A DNA stretch of 64,000 nt from Cinclus cinclus (taxonomy: Eukaryota; Chordata; Aves; Passeriformes; Cinclidae). Positions within the stretch are counted from its first letter, which is position 1. Each line of letters begins with the position of its first letter. The DNA lies in NCBI RefSeq assembly GCF_963662255.1, contig NW_026912212.1, positions 310,001 to 374,000 of the forward strand, in the 5' to 3' direction. Below are positions 9,148 through 19,199 of the stretch, one piece after another. Under the pieces are notes generated by a model. That model searched no databases and was not told the origin of the DNA. It was given only the letters and a program-made list of their open reading frames with translations. The translations under genes were made by a program, and so were the position numbers.

Positions 9148-11181
9148 CTAGCACTGGTTATTATTTCCTTCCTGGGCATACATGTTGGAGGTTCCCTCAA
9201 GGGGATCTGACAAATCATCCTCCCTTTTGTAATAACCTGCATCTTGGTTATGGGAAGTTGAGGCTACCTTCACTTTAGTGGAGCTCCTTTGGTTAGTGTT
9301 TCCCTCCTTGAGTTGACGCACCCATGCTGCCAGGGCAGAAGTGGGTTTCCCATCCCACCTCCTCATGTCTTCCCCATGGTCACGCAGAAAGAACCACAGG
9401 TCAGCTCGTGGGGTGTATCCTCTCTCCTTAGCTGGGGGACGTTGGGCTCTAACTCTGGGATCTGTGACTTGCACTGGTGCTGCATTGACCTTCCTCATCT
9501 CCTCCCTCACCCCTCTTATCTCCTCCTTGAACTCCTCTCTGAGTTCCCTAATCACGGCAGAGACCTGAGCCTGCATTGGGCCATTCATTATACTCTCAAA
9601 ATTTCTGAGCTTATCGGCAACAGAACCCACTGTCTCGTGGTTGGTGTCAGCATTAATGGCTGCAATGAATGTGGTGTATTGAGATGGCCCCAGGTGTGCC
9701 AGATTCCACAACATCTGCCCTGTGCACCTGACCTTGTCGGGGTCATTGTCATGTTGTCCACCCGTCCCAAAGAGTACTTCCAGTATTGCTACTTCTCTCA
9801 GCTGTTGGATCCCCTCCTCAGCGGTTTTCCAGCACATTCTATGGTGGTGCTCCTGCATTCTCTCTCTATGGACAAACCTCTCTCTTACACTCATTAAAAG
9901 CCGCTCCCAGAGGGAAAGGGGGCCTCGTTCCCTTACGAATATGTGATCCACACCTGAGTCCTGGGTTAGGGGTCCCAAATTCCTTGCCTCAGTACCATCC
10001 AGCTGCACACCTGTACCCATAAGGTCCCAGACCCGCAGTAACCACGTTGTAAAAGCCTCACGGCCCCTTCGTACAACATCTTTACGCAGATTACGGAGAC
10101 TCTCGTATGACAGGGACTCTGTGACGATCTCAACCTCTGGCTCCCCTGCTGGTTGTGAGGGCCCTGCTTTCTGATCATTATTATCTAGGTGCTTTGTTTT
10201 CACCTTAGACTTTCTAGTTTCCACGGGGGCAACTGCTGCTGGCTGTGAGTGCCCTTGCAGTTCAGCTGGAGCCTGGAGAGATGTAACATTTGTGGGTTCC
10301 ACTGCTGCACCATCAGGTTCTCCCTCTTTAAGGCAGAGGGAGAGTTTCTCAAGAGCTGGGGAAAGGTACTCCTTCAGCATTTGGCCCATCTCCTTCACTA
10401 GAAACCCCACCCACTCTGGATGGTTCCTTTCTGAGGTGAGCTCTGGGGCAGAATCAGGCTCAGGGGCAACATCCTTAACCTCTGGGGCAGAATCCTTAGT
10501 CTCTGGGGCAGAATCCTTAGTCTCTGGGGCAGGGGCAGAGTCAGGCTCTGGGACAGAATCCTTAGTCTCTGGGGGAGAATCCTTAGTCTCTGGGGCAGGG
10601 GCAGGGTCAGGCTCTGGGGCAGAGTCCTTAGTCTCTGGGGCAGAGCCAGGCTCTGGGGCAGGGCCAGGCTCTGGGGCAGGATCCCTATTCCTTGGGGGAC
10701 GTATCAGGGTTGTCATCCAAGTCAATCTCCCCTCATCTCGGAATGTTAAATAGAACAGGTTTACAAGGCCTATTGGCAATGTCAGCCACTGTATGATATT
10801 ACTGCTTAGAAGAGATTTGAACCCCTCAAAAGCTGGTGGAGCAGACCCAAAAAACTGTGTAAGGGGTTGGGACAAAATTTTCCCTGGTGTCATATCCTCA
10901 CAGTATGTACCATTATTAAAGTAGCCCCAAAAACATACAGTTAGAGTGTGATAGCTCCGAATCCATGTGCCCACCTTCCAGAGGAAGTTAAAAATCCATG
11001 AATTTCTCACGTTATCAGCCCACAAAAGGAACTGGATAATAGTTACAGCAGCCTGAGTTATAGGACCCATGTTCAAGTAAGGGATTGCAAATGGGAGAGA
11101 TAAAGCTGGGGCCACATGGAGCCCAAACCACGGTAAGCTGGACAACATGATGCCACCTAACACAAAACTGAGGTAACTCAA
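9148..11181 (-). CDS. gag: ERV-L-like Gag with hydrophobic N-terminus
   Basis: A 677-codon open frame in the gag position, between primer site and protease. Residues 1-35 and about 128-146 are strongly hydrophobic, with further hydrophobic patches near 43-53 and 75-90 and an NGTYC sequon, so the N-terminal 150 residues look membrane-associated. About 160-260 is a Pro/Glu/Ala repeat of APETKDSA-type words. The second half is charged and helical (EALRNL-like, VIRELREEFKEEIR) and probably the capsid part, but I cannot place a clear major homology region and see no CCHC zinc knuckle. The frame ends in TAG and is followed in the same frame by protease, as in viruses that use stop readthrough. Assignment as Gag rests on position and length. 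Confidence 0.7.
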   Translation of the reverse strand: MSYLSFVLGGIMLSSLPWFGLHVAPALSLPFAIPYLNMGPITQAAVTIIQFLLWADNVRNSWIFNFLWKVGTWIRSYHTLTVCFWGYFNNGTYCEDMTPGKILSQPLTQFFGSAPPAFEGFKSLLSSNIIQWLTLPIGLVNLFYLTFRDEGRLTWMTTLIRPPRNRDPAPEPGPAPEPGSAPETKDSAPEPDPAPAPETKDSPPETKDSVPEPDSAPAPETKDSAPETKDSAPEVKDVAPEPDSAPELTSERNHPEWVGFLVKEMGQMLKEYLSPALEKLSLCLKEGEPDGAAVEPTNVTSLQAPAELQGHSQPAAVAPVETRKSKVKTKHLDNNDQKAGPSQPAGEPEVEIVTESLSYESLRNLRKDVVRRGREAFTTWLLRVWDLMGTGVQLDGTEARNLGPLTQDSGVDHIFVRERGPLSLWERLLMSVRERFVHRERMQEHHHRMCWKTAEEGIQQLREVAILEVLFGTGGQHDNDPDKVRCTGQMLWNLAHLGPSQYTTFIAAINADTNHETVGSVADKLRNFESIMNGPMQAQVSAVIRELREEFKEEIRGVREEMRKVNAAPVQVTDPRVRAQRPPAKERGYTPRADLWFFLRDHGEDMRRWDGKPTSALAAWVRQLKEGNTNQRSSTKVKVASTSHNQDAGYYKREDDLSDPLEGTSNMYAQEGNNNQC
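10438..10690 (-). repeat. Short tandem repeat inside ERV-L-like gag
   Basis: Imperfect 21-27 bp words containing 'tctggggcagaatccttagt' recur and encode the Pro/Glu/Ala/Thr/Lys/Asp repeat of Gag. Length is a multiple of three throughout, so the frame is kept. Confidence 0.75.
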
Positions 11182-11224
11182 GAACTGTTATTCCTTTTTC
11201 ACCCTTTTCTCTCAATGCCCTCGG

Positions 11225-11242
11225 GCCCCACGTTGGGCGCCA
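11225..11242 (-). other. Primer binding site, tRNA-Lys1,2 type
   Basis: Minus strand reads TGGCGCCCAACGTGGGGC five bases inside the 5' LTR. This is complementary to the 3' end of tRNA-Lys1,2 as known for several retroviruses. It fixes the provirus orientation. Confidence 0.85.
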
Positions 11243-11247
11243 AAATC

Positions 11248-11932
11248 TGTCCTGGTTTGAAGGACAGGTGTTTGCCAAGGAAAGCAGAAGCTTCCCCTTG
11301 GACTGAAAGAAAATATGATTCTTCCGATTATTATAATTTCGGAATTAAGAGAGCTCTCAGGCAAAGATATGGGGGTAGGAATAACAGTTCTTTACTAGTA
11401 TATTTAACAAGACCAACAACAGCTATGAAATTACCCACAAACAGAACAGTAACTCAGTCCCAGTGTTTTTTGGCTGCAGGCACCTTTTCCCTGAGCTGCA
11501 GTTCCCGGTGCTGGGGGCGGGTGGCTCCCGCAGAGCTGCAGGAGGGCTGGGGGTGATGGCAGAGCTGTCCCAGGGGGAGAGAGAGATGGAGAGAGAGCTC
11601 TCCGCTCACGGTGTCGGTCCCGGTGCTCAGTAGAGTGCTGGATGGTGGTAGTTCACAGCGAGAAGACAGCCGGGCAGGGTCCGATGGTGGTTTCCCGACG
11701 CTGGGATGGGACACAGACGGCGATCGTCCTTCTCGTCCGAACTCCGCGGGGGAAATGGGCCGAGGCCCAGCCTTCCTCTTCCTCTTCTGGCTGTTTGAAT
11801 CTCGCGGGGCTTGCTTCTTCCCTCCCGTCCCCTCCCCCTTGTCACCAGGGCCCAGTCAACAGGTATCTTAGCATGACAATGGGGAAAATTCCACAGAGGG
11901 AAAAAAAAAATAGAAAGAACTAACCCTCAACA
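11248..11932 (-). repeat. 5' LTR of the ERV-L-like provirus
   Basis: Direct repeat of 5,164-5,857. It is followed at 11,933 by the right-hand TGGGG of the target duplication. It would carry the provirus promoter, reading toward lower coordinates. Confidence 0.92.
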
Positions 11933-11937
11933 TGGGG

Positions 11938-12330
11938 TTAAAATTTTTATTTTATTTAATTTATTTTTGTTGAAGTAAGGCATGGATGGGGACATGTGGC
12001 GGACAAGGACATGGGTGAGGTCATGGATGGGGACGTGAGGGGACACAGCCTTTCATGGAGACATAGACATGGATGGGGACACAGACCTAGCTGGGGACAT
12101 GAAGGTACATGGACATGGGTGGGGACACGAACTGGGACAGCATCAATGCCACCAGCACCTTCATCTCAGCCATGGCAAAGCACTGCCTAATGCAGTTCCT
12201 GCCACCACATTCCCACCATCACTGCTGCAGTATCCCAGCTGAATGTCACCATCCACCAGGGCGGGAGGGTTGTCGACAAGTTGTTGTCCGGGCTTGTTCA
12301 GTTGGTGACAAGGGGTGTGGAAGCAAGTGA
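11938..12330 (+). repeat. Minisatellite and flank of zinc-finger unit 1, displaced by the provirus
   Basis: After the provirus, 'aaggcatg' and a run of GGACATGG-type words (about 11,975-12,135) resume, matching 20,980-21,215 behind zinc-finger unit 2. The following text (catcaatgccaccagcacc, catggcaaag) matches 21,222-21,310. It shows that the duplicated unit extends several hundred bases beyond the gene. No coding role is assigned to it. Confidence 0.7.
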
Positions 12331-12770
12331 CAGCCACCACAGTGTACCAGGGCCACCACCCTCAGGGGAGCCCAACCACCTCTGAGGACAGCGCAAATGT
12401 CAGTGCCACCAGCAGTGTCCCATGCAGGGTGTCACCAGTGGTGTCCTAGTGGCAGTGTCCCCACAGGTGTGGCAATGTTGTCCCCTGCTGTGTGTCCTGG
12501 TGGCACTGTGTCCCTTCCCCTCCATTTGTCCTCATCCTCCACTGTGGCCATTACCTCTGTGTGTCCCTGTCCCCTTCCAGGTGCCCCCATGTCTCCTCCT
12601 ATGTTCCTGTCCTCCACCCCTGGTGGGGCCTGATACTCCAAGGTCCCCAGCCCATGTCCTGCAGAGTCTCCCTGTGTCCCTCAGGATGTTTCCGTGGCTG
12701 CTCCTGGTGCTGAGTGTCTGCACCCACCCCAGCACACGTAGGGACATGCCATGACAGTTATGACACCCCA
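12331..12770 (+). other. Unassigned stretch with one signal-peptide-like exon
   Basis: GC-rich text without a clear gene. At 12,686 an ATG just after a pyrimidine-rich CAG encodes MFPWLLLVLSVCTHPSTR, a typical signal peptide, followed by CAC|GTAGGG, a possible donor. No downstream exon is recognisable, so this may be chance. Confidence 0.25.
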
Positions 12771-12784
12771 TGAAACCTTTTCTC

Positions 12785-12985
12785 CTTGGATTTTGGGTCT
12801 TCCCCCCTTATTTTGGATACTTTCTCCCTATTCTGGATACTTTATCCCCTATTTTGTGTCTTTCCCCCTCTTTTGAGTATTTACCATTTATTTTGTTTCC
12901 TTTCCCCTTATTTTGCTTCCCTTCCTCATCTTTTGGATCCTTTCCCCCATTTTCCATCCTTTCCCCTAAATTCAGGCACCTTCTT
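12785..12985. repeat. T/C-rich tandem repeat
   Basis: About nine imperfect copies of a ~20-22 bp word like 'ttttggatactttctcccta'. The open frame through it (Phe/Pro/Leu-rich) is a by-product. Confidence 0.75.
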
Positions 12986-13039
12986 GCTTCTGGTACGTTT
13001 TTGGGTGCCTTCCCCCTCCTCCAATCCTCTCCGACTTCT

Positions 13040-13450
13040 TAAACCTCCTCAGCCCCCACACAGGTTGCCCCCCAGGCATGTCCGCAGCTGTCCCATGCCA
13101 CATGGACTGGGTGCTCGCCATCCTCGGCGCCCTTGAGTCTCCAGCCCGGGGCAACTCCCCCGGCACTGCCCCCAACAGCGGCACCCCCAAAACTCTGCCG
13201 TCTCGGAGCCGCCGAGCGGGTGCCTGGCCCTCGGCCCTGAGCACAGAGCTCTGCCCGGGGGCTCCCGGGGAAAGGCGGCGGCGCTCGGCAGAGGCCCCAG
13301 CCCGCCCGGCCCGCGGCAATTCCCCCGCATCGGGACAAAATCCTGCCCCGAAGGAGCCACTTGCAACGTCCGTCTGCGGCTCCTCCGTGCCCCGAAGATC
13401 CCGGCAGCTGCCCCGCGCTCGCCAGGCGCTACGGCTTCCGCAACCGGGCA
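13040..13450. promoter_or_regulatory. CpG-rich segment, possible CpG island
   Basis: Dense CG dinucleotides and GC-rich text with open frames on both strands and no recognisable protein. It could be a promoter or first exon. Just downstream at about 13,490 TGCTTACAG resembles an acceptor. No gene is identified. Confidence 0.35.
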
Positions 13451-13898
13451 CAATATTCACTTCATGCAATCTTTGCTATCTCTGCTTACAGGTGCAAAAC
13501 CAGCTGCTGCTCAGACAGTCCCAGATCAGACTGAAGGGCTCCCACCCAAAATGCTGCATTCCGTTCTGACCCACCATTAAGAAATCCAAGAGCAAAACAG
13601 ACAGCTCATTACAGAAAACCTTGCAAAAATCACATCTGACAACATTTTGGTCCAAAATCGCAAATATGAACAGAAGCTGAGCAAGTCAGCAACGTTAGAA
13701 AACAAGCTTTGAGCATTGCGACTACAAGAGCTCAGGCAATGCATTTAATTGGAATCAGGCCTCTCTTTCTGACATGTGAGCAATGCCATCCAATTTCCCA
13801 AACCAGGGAAATGGGGGGTCCTGGCAGCTGCCGCTTCACACGCAGCAATGACACAGAATAGGGCAGGGAGAGCAGCTGCCAAACTCCTACCTTCTACT
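13450..13898. other. No feature recognised
   Basis: Ordinary AT-balanced sequence with stops in all frames. I see no repeat family or gene. Confidence 0.4.
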
Positions 13899-15125
13899 TG
13901 CAATTAAGAACTTTTATTCTGATGTCTAATAAAGCAATGATTAATAGTCAAAAAGACTAAAAATACCTGTACTAATTGTAACACAACTAAGAATAACTGT
14001 ACTATTGATAGCAATAATAGAGCTAATAGCAATAATAAGAATTAATCATGGTAATAAAAACCCTACCACACTTATACTAGGTTTGCCAGGCCAGGTTTTG
14101 GTATGGGGGGTCTCTAGAAGCACCTTCTGTGAGAGGCTGCTGGAAGCACCTGCTCCTCCATGTCCTGCAGAGTCAACGCCAGCCGGCTCCAGGACGGACC
14201 AGCCGCTGGCCAAGGCTGGGCCAGGTAGAAATGGTGGGAACACCTTTGGGAAAACAGACTGAAGAAAAGCAGTTCTCGTGCAGTTGTAACTGTGGCCAGG
14301 GAAGAGCAGGGCGAGAACATGAGAGGAACAACTGTGCACACAGCCAGGGCAGGGCAGGAGGAGGGGCAGGAGCTACTGCAGGTGCTGGAGCTGATTGCCC
14401 TGAGATTCTGTGGTGCAGTCCCTGGTGAGGCAGCTGGGCCCCTGCAGCCCATGGAGGGCACAGAGTGCAGAGGTGCACCTGCAGCGCCTGGAGGGGCCCG
14501 TGCCAGAGCAGGGGGACGCCTGAGTGGAGGCTGTGACCCCATGAGAAACCCGTGCTGGAGCAGGGACCTGGCAGGGACCAGCAACCCGTGGAGAGAGAAG
14601 CCCACGCTGGAGCAGGGTCCTGGTAGGACTTGCGAGCCCATAGGAACGTGACCCACATTGCAGCAGTTTATGAAGAACTGCTGTCCCTGAGATGAACTCA
14701 CCTTGGAGAAGTTCATGGAGAAGCGTCTCAGGGAGGGACCCCATGGTGCAGCAGGGGAACGGCTCCTCTCCCTGAGCAGCAGCAGGAGAAACAACATGTG
14801 ATGAACTGACCAGAACCCCCATTCCCCATCTCCCTGCACCCACTGGGGGAGGAGGCAGAGCTGGGAAAGAGGGAGGGATGGGCAGAAGATACAGTTATCT
14901 TACTTCTCACTCTCCTGGTCTGATTTGGAGAGCAGTTAATTCAATTAATATCACCAATTTCAGACCTGTTTCACCCATTGTGACATTTGCTAAGTGATAT
15001 GTCCCAGTCCTTATCTCAACCCAGTAAGCCTTCATTCTGTTTTCTGTCTCCTGTCCGTATCTGGAGAGGAGTGAGAGAGCAGCTTTGGTGGGTGTCGGCC
15101 ATCCAGCCAGGGTCATCTGACAACA
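13899..15125. mobile_element. Probable solo LTR or LTR-rich fragment
   Basis: AT-rich beginning with AATAAAG-like words, a long GC-rich middle built of 'ggagcagggacctgg'-type words, and an end reading '...ccatccagccagggtcatctgacaaca', the style of avian ERV LTR ends. Borders and orientation are uncertain and no target duplication is found. The open frames inside are not convincing. Confidence 0.4.
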
Positions 15126-15512
15126 CTTCCTTTCTCTCATTCTTTCTTTCTCTCTTTCTTTTCACAGGTCACTGTGAAGAGGTTGAGTGGTGCTTTGATG
15201 GAGGGAGTGAAGGTGGCAGGGAGCAGCAGGGACAGGAGCCACAGGGATGTGGCACAGGCATCAGAAGGGCCCAGGCAGCTGGCAGGGGCTCTCCCCCTGG
15301 CCCAGCAGCAGCCCCGTGCTGTGCCCAAGGCGCTCCCACCAGGGGCTGGGCCCAGAGGCAGGGGGAGACTCCAGTCCCGGGGGCGGCGTCTCTGCCCCGA
15401 TCCCCGTCCAGCCCAGCCTCCCCCGAGTGCGCAGTGACCGCTGGCACGGCTGCACTGGACAGAGTGACCTGTGGGGACATTGAGAGCTGCCCCCACTGTG
15501 ACACTGCCCTTG
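15126..15512 (+). other. GC-rich segment after a possible splice acceptor, no gene assigned
   Basis: A long pyrimidine tract (ctttctttctctctttcttttcacag) ends at about 15,168, an excellent acceptor, and is followed by an open Gly/Pro/Gln-rich frame to 15,703. The translated text matches no family known to me. Confidence 0.3.
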
Positions 15513-15651
15513 GGATTTCACAGGCACCAAACAAATCACAGCCAGCCCTGCTCCTTGTGATGTCACAGGCACCAGAGCACATCACAGTCCTGCCCCTTGT
15601 GATGTCACAGGCTCCAGAGCACATCACAGCCCTGCTCCTTGTGATGTCAAA
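15513..15651. repeat. 42-bp tandem repeat with TGTGATGTCACAGG core
   Basis: Copies start at about 15,513, 15,555, 15,597 and 15,639; the array resumes at 16,223-16,270 after an inserted LTR. Each unit carries a near-palindromic GTGATGTCAC, close to a CRE/ATF site. Confidence 0.75.
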
Positions 15652-16222
15652 TGTGGAGGCCCATGGCTTTGCCTTAGAGGAATTTCCCTTGAGTGGGCTG
15701 TGATTAGCTTATCTCAACCCTCCTAGAAGGATGCTCATTAGGTTAGCACACCTTTTCTTGTCATGGTGAGCTACTGAATAGCTTCTCTTATCCCACCATG
15801 CCCTAGTATCCATGTTAATCCTTTGTAACCAATTGGTCTTTCCCCCTTGCTCTCTCCCATAAAAACCTCAGTTATTTCCCTCAGTTCTCTAGGGAGCAGT
15901 CGTTCCTGGCTCCCTTCACAGAGCTGCTGAATAATAAAGGAATCTTTGTGGAATTTGCCATAAGACGCTTCCCGTCTCTCTGTCCCTGAGGCAGCCTGGG
16001 AAAGCCTTGCAAGCAGAGCTGGAATCGCTGAGATTAAATCACTGACCAGAGCTGATGACTTGTGGCCACAGCTACCCCTTCCTGAGGCTTATCCAGTGGC
16101 CAGGAGAACAGACAGAAGATCCCCTAGAAGGCAGTTCCTTGCAGGACTCTCTCTCTCTGGGAAGGCTGGCAGCTTCCTGGGTCTGAAGCATTGAATCTCA
16201 AAAGACCCCCTACCAGCCTTCA
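15652..16222 (+). mobile_element. Solo LTR inserted in the 42-bp repeat
   Basis: Begins TGTGGAGG, ends CTTCA, and is bordered by GTCA on both sides (15,646-15,649 with two extra A, and 16,223-16,226). It contains a TATA-like 'cccataaaaacc' near 15,858 and 'aataaag' near 15,931, which gives plus orientation. Removing it restores the repeat unit text. Confidence 0.65.
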
Positions 16223-16271
16223 GTCACAGGTACCAGAGCACATCACAGCCCTGCCCCTTGTGATGTCTCAG

Positions 16272-16400
16272 GCCCCATGAGTGCCCCAAGTGTGGGAAGA
16301 GCTTCTCACAGAGCTCTCATTTCACCAGATACCAAGATGCACCACTGAGGGAAGCCCTGCAAGTGCCCGGAGTGCAAGAAGAGCTTTGTGCCAGTCTAAG
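16272..16400 (+). pseudogene. Last finger and tail of a third zinc-finger copy
   Basis: Encodes [20 protein letters not shown], then a stop, then UTR text like 'gggaagccctgcaagtgc' that matches the sequence after the stop codon of unit 1. The histidine ligands are broken (Tyr for His) and no upstream fingers remain. It is the remnant of unit 3. Confidence 0.75.
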
Positions 16401-17584
16401 GTTGCAATGTAAGATGTTAACCACAAGTATATATTCTATCACCATCTGTTAAAAGCAGGTGGAGCAGTGTTCCTTCTCTCTTCCATGACCCATCCATCAT
16501 AACTCCAGGGGGCAGGGGGAAATATCTTCTGTTAATAGGCCAGCTGTTAAAGCCAGGTGGGGTAGTTTTGTTTACCCCTTTCAGGACCCATCCTTTGTCC
16601 AGGAAGGTGTGATAATTGATAAAAGATTCGTGTCAATCATAAAAGTAGTGGGGTTTGTATAAACCAGAATACTTAGGTCTGAAATGAAGCATGGACATTA
16701 GATAGAGAAAAATAGAGAAAAATATATATGATTAAATCATTCTCTTTAAATACCCCTGTTATGAATATTGTGTTTTTTAGTAAATTGTATTCAATACCAG
16801 TTTGCAAAATGAGGATTTCCCACAGCCTGAAAGATTTTGCAAAATCAGATTTCCTGCCTTTGTGTAATCAATTGCAACCTATCTGCTAAGACCAGACTTC
16901 CCACTTCTGCTGTTCTTTATCTACCAAAACCAGATGGTTACTTGACAAATTGTCCGGAGATTTCACAAGCGGTCCCATGGATGTTTTTTTGACCACCACC
17001 GCTTACCTGGCAGAATTATGACAACAAAAAAAATAACAGTTATTGATTACTACGAGGAAAAACATCCTATAAAAAGGAGCTGCAAACCAAGGTTTGACAG
17101 AGCGTGGAGTGGGCGCTGACCCCTCACGTTCCCCAGCGCTGCTTGCTCCGTCTATATCAAATAAAGCAACTTAAATTTTGCTAAATATGGAGACTTTCTT
17201 TCTCATTTATAACAAAGGTATTTTCTGTTAATAAGCCATTAAGTCTCGCTGCATGATTAATCAAATTACATCATCCCATTTGAAATGCCCCACCCAAGGG
17301 GAAGAGCCAAGCATTTCCTACCTAAATAAAATCTAAAATTTGAAATATCACAGCAACCTTTTCCCACTAAATTCCTAGAGAAAGACCAGAAAGACCAGGC
17401 CCATCTTCATCACCAGTAAATCTTAAAAAAAAAAAAAATCAAAAAGAACACACCCTTCTCCAAAATCATTGCTTCAACAAAACCACATCTGTCACTCCAG
17501 TAAAACTATAGCCTGCATGTAATCAGACTGCTACCAACACTGTGACCAATAGGGTGTCAGGTTGCATTCTAACTCTATCAGTGT
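16401..17584 (+). mobile_element. Old LTR, split by a younger LTR
   Basis: 16,401-16,617 and 17,219-17,400 contain text (tatcttctgttaat, attacatcatcccat, gagccaagc, ttcctacct) that also occurs, reverse complemented, in the LTR at 44,911-45,363. It is therefore an older and more diverged relative of that LTR. 17,219-17,584 ends in AT-rich sequence without further recognised features. Confidence 0.5.
16618..17214 (+). mobile_element. Solo LTR, class I type, with AAGG target duplication
   Basis: TGTGATAATTG...TTATAACA, flanked by AAGG at 16,614-16,617 and 17,215-17,218. A 'tataaaaagg' box lies near 17,070 and 'aataaag' near 17,160. It is the same family as the minus-strand LTR at 45,411-45,967, which carries a tRNA-Phe-like primer site. 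The 4-bp duplication agrees with a gamma-type integrase. Confidence 0.8.
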
Positions 17585-17766
17585 TTTCTTTTTAATATTA
17601 CTATACTTTTAATTTTCCCAGTAAAAATCTGATATTCCTATTCCCATATCTTTGCCTGAGAGCTCCTTAATCTCAAAGTTATAACAGAGAGAGAGAGAGT
17701 TTACATTTTCCATTTCAAGAGAGGCTCCTGCCTTCCTCAGCAGACACCTGTCTTTAAACCAAGACT
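17585..17766 (-). mobile_element. Fragment of an ERV-L-like LTR
   Basis: The minus strand aligns by eye with the end of the LTRs at 5,164 and 11,248 (gagctctcaggcaaagatatg, gaaggcaggagcc, acaggtgt). It is diverged and only about 180 bp long. Confidence 0.6.
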
Positions 17767-18000
17767 GTGTTCCTCCAGCTCCATCCCCCATGGCAGGGTC
17801 TGCATTGGATGATCTCCAGTGACCCCTGGGTGGGCAGAGTCCTGGTGATCTGTGGTGCCACTGATCCGTGTTGGGGAGACACCTGGCTGGGGGATCCACA
17901 TCCTCCTGGCTCCCCGTTACCTGTATTTTCTTTGCATTTCTCTTTGTCCTTTCCAAACACCCAAAACTGGGGCAGAAATAAAGATGTTGAACTAAGATGT
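17767..18000 (+). pseudogene. 3' UTR remnant of zinc-finger unit 3
   Basis: Matches 4,650-4,790 and 20,765-20,965 (ctccagctccatcccccatggcag is shared in part, as is 'cctggctggg'). It ends in 'cacccaaaactggggcag', the empty counterpart of the site where the ERV-L-like provirus entered unit 1. Confidence 0.7.
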
Positions 18001-18290
18001 GGAAGGGGACATGGGGGGATCTTCCAGGGGATGTGGGGGATGCTGGGTTCGTGGGACTTCAGGGTTCCTCAGAGGGACTTGGGGGTTGCTCAGGGCTTTG
18101 GGCACTGCAGGCCCAGCAGCTCTGTCGGCACTGGGACACCCTGGCAGAGTTTCTGGGGCAGCTGACCAAGGACCCCCTGCCCTGGAACTGTCCCCATGTC
18201 CCCCCATCCTGGTCCCTGGTGTGCCTTGTCCAGGATCCCCCTGTCCCTGCTGCCAGCTCCCTTGCCTCCAGCCCATTCCCAAGTCACCCC
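18001..18290. other. No gene recognised
   Basis: GC-rich text with open frames on both strands but no known protein signature. Confidence 0.35.
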
Positions 18291-18870
18291 ACTCCTGCTC
18301 CCATGCCAGTTTGGATCCCATTCGAGGTCTCATTCCCTGTCAGTGTCCTGAATTCTCTGTCTGGTTGCCTTTCCCAAATTCCCAGGCCCATATTCCTTGT
18401 CCTGTTCCCACTGACATATTCCCAGTTCTGCTCCAGTTCCATACTTCCATTTCTATAGTCCCTGTCTTGTTCCAAAGTTCACATTCCTAGTTCTGCTCCC
18501 GTACTCAGGTTCCCAATCTTCCTAATCCACATCCCATATTCTCTCTCTGGTTGCTCTTTCCATATTCCCTGTCCCATACCCATGTTTGCATCCCTGGTCC
18601 CATTCCCGCTTGTGTCCCGTATTTGGGGTCCATTCCCAGTCACTGTCTCCAATCCCAGTCCCAGCCCTGTATTCCCGGTCCCATTCCTGTATTGCCAGTC
18701 GCTGTCCTTATTTCCAGTCCCTGTTCCCCGGTGCCCTTTCTCAGTTCCCACCCCCATTCCCAGTCTCATTCCAGATCTTGGTCCCCATTCCTGGTCCCAT
18801 TCCCAGTTCCATTCCCAGTGCTGTCCTGTATTCCCAGTCCCATTCCTGAGGGCCGCCTCTCCCATGGGGG
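18291..18870. repeat. Minisatellite of CCCATTCCCAGTCC-type words
   Basis: Tens of imperfect 12-20 bp words, same class as 2,290-2,512. All long frames here are by-products of the repeat. Confidence 0.75.
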
Positions 18871-19199
18871 CCGAGGGTTTCACAGCTGGGGCTGCCGTGC
18901 CACATGAACCCTTCAGCCCTGCTGCTCTCCTTGGCCAGCTGCAGAGAGTACAAGGCTTTGGGCATTGCTCAGAGGCCCCCAGCTGGCCACAGCAGCCCAT
19001 CCTGCCAGCACCCCTGTGCCTCAGAGCCCTCCCTCATAGTGGGGCCATGCAAGGGCCATGGGCCTGCACGAGGCTCCTGTTCTTGACACAGGAGCAAGGC
19101 TGCAGCTCCAGCCTTGGGGCCCTGGGCCGCAGCAGCCCAGGGCAGGCCCAGCTGCAGAGCTCACAGCCCCGGGGTGTTTCACTGGAACACTTCTGAACA
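18871..19199. other. Unique GC-rich interval between two minisatellite blocks
   Basis: Ordinary GC-rich sequence between two blocks of the same minisatellite. Nothing recognised. Confidence 0.35.

Larger units (their letters stand above)
5159..11937 (-). mobile_element. ERV-L-like provirus, full length, env-less
   Basis: Flanked by a perfect 5-bp target duplication TGGGG (5,159-5,163 and 11,933-11,937). Two LTRs of 694 and 685 bp (5,164-5,857; 11,248-11,932) run TG...CA and are nearly identical. On the minus strand the order is 5' LTR, tRNA-Lys-type primer site, gag (11,181-9,148), protease, reverse transcriptase/RNase H/integrase (8,840-5,964), polypurine tract, 3' LTR. Only about 100 bp separate integrase and LTR, so there is no env or dUTPase. 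The pol sequence and 5-bp duplication fit class III (ERV-L-like) elements. Paralogous empty sites at 17,966-17,972 and about 20,958-20,962 confirm insertion into the 3' flank of a zinc-finger unit. About six LTR substitutions (roughly 1%) point to recent insertion. Confidence 0.9.

Noticed and set aside
10292..10753. Plus-strand open frame rich in Ser/Gly/Ala/Glu
   Set aside because: It is the antisense of the Pro/Glu repeat in ERV-L-like gag.
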